Part shown: one piece after another, positions 63,852-64,000 of the stretch
Layout: the number at the start of each line of letters is the position of its first letter
How positions within the stretch are numbered: position 1 is the first letter of the stretch
From: Kitasatospora sp. NBC_00315
GTDB taxonomy: Bacteria > Actinomycetota > Actinomycetes > Streptomycetales > Streptomycetaceae
DNA: 64,000 bases
Direction: 5' to 3'
Assembly: GCF_041435095.1 (NCBI RefSeq)
Contig: NZ_CP108025.1
Span: 2,852,001 to 2,916,000, forward strand
Translations under genes and position numbers: made by a program
Notes under the pieces: model-generated
What the model saw: only the letters and a program-made list of their open reading frames with translations
The model's database searches: none
Told to the model about the DNA's origin: nothing

Positions 63852-64000
63852 TCAGCGCATGCGCCAGCCGTGGTCGACCGGGCCGATGCCCGCGCCGAGC
63901 GCGAAGCCGGCCGCGATCGCGCCGGTGACGTACTCCTTGGCGGCGGCCACCGCCCCGGGCATGTCCCGGCCCTTGGCGAGCTCGGCGGCGATCGCGCTGG
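63852..64000 (-). CDS. thiD: Hydroxymethylpyrimidine/phosphomethylpyrimidine kinase ThiD, C-terminal end
   Basis: The last ~49 codons; the rest lies past base 64000. ThiD phosphorylates HMP and HMP-P in thiamine biosynthesis. The readable end, [40 protein letters not shown] and VDHGWRMR, matches the C-terminal AAKxYVTGAI...GHGPVDH block of the family. Convergent with rpmB. Confidence 0.85.
   Translation of the reverse strand, partial: SAIAAELAKGRDMPGAVAAAKEYVTGAIAAGFALGAGIGPVDHGWRMR

Overview
The window is chromosomal DNA of a high-GC actinomycete: G/C-rich third codon positions, many GTG starts (one TTG), GGAGG-type ribosome binding sites and GC-rich palindromic terminators. The sporulation sigma factor WhiG, the NsdA-type regulator, a cluster of four type I signal peptidases and the order rpsB-tsf-pyrH-frr-cdsA-rlmN / whiG-dprA-comM-yraN / rpsP-khpA-rimM-trmD-rplS / ffh-glnD-glnK-amt-nsdA / ftsY-smc / mutM-rnc-rpmF / coaD-rsmD-recG point to Streptomycetaceae (Streptomyces or a close relative such as Kitasatospora). 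The genus is an inference from gene order and protein content; nothing was searched. I see no tRNA or rRNA gene, CRISPR array, transposase or prophage.

Layout. 1-4.2 kb: an amine/polyamine-catabolism-like group (two class III aminotransferases, an aminobutyraldehyde-type dehydrogenase and a divergent Lrp/AsnC regulator with a palindromic candidate operator). 4.4-6.4 kb: an ABC pair whose ATPase has lost key catalytic motif residues. 6.4-12.8 kb (minus): rlmN, cdsA, frr, pyrH, tsf, rpsB, with hairpins at most junctions. 13-21 kb: a divergent M23 peptidase, a TetR regulator, whiG with a long N-terminal extension, then dprA, comM and yraN. Two pairs of exact DnaA boxes flank this segment. 21-29.4 kb (minus): DUF2469, Nudix, four signal peptidases, rplS, trmD, rimM, khpA, rpsP. 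29.8-33.9 kb is the most accessory-looking part: an SprT-like putative metallopeptidase of a type I associate with actinobacterial mobile elements, an archaeal/eukaryotic-type prolyl-tRNA synthetase, a methyltransferase-like gene and a GNAT acetyltransferase, with AT-richer spacers and tandem repeats. 34-40.2 kb: ffh and the nitrogen genes glnD-glnK-amt. 40.5-49 kb: nsdA, a divergent degenerate prim-pol-like gene, ftsY, smc and a 67-residue coiled-coil gene. 49.5-54 kb: acylphosphatase, CAP protein, TPM-like membrane protein and a multispanning membrane protein. 53.7-64 kb: mutM, rnc, rpmF, DUF177, a DivIVA-like coiled-coil protein, coaD, rsmD, recG, a DAK2/FakA-like gene, rpmB and the end of thiD.

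How the genes fit together. Much of the window serves translation and ribosome or RNA maturation (S2, S16, L19, L28, L32, EF-Ts, RRF, RlmN, TrmD, RimM, RsmD, RNase III), protein export (Ffh, FtsY, four signal peptidases) and chromosome biology (SMC, RecG, DprA, MutM). Developmental genes (whiG, nsdA) are embedded in it. The notable non-coding signals are two DnaA-box pairs with identical 17-bp phasing, an operator-like inverted repeat between nsdA and the prim-pol-like gene, a GlnR-like site before amt, and many long perfect terminator palindromes. No gene cluster here is clearly a new defence or biosynthetic system. The best candidates for undescribed biology are the DnaA-box pairs, the SprT-like gene next to the unusual prolyl-tRNA synthetase, the degenerate ABC ATPase and the conserved prim-pol-like protein.
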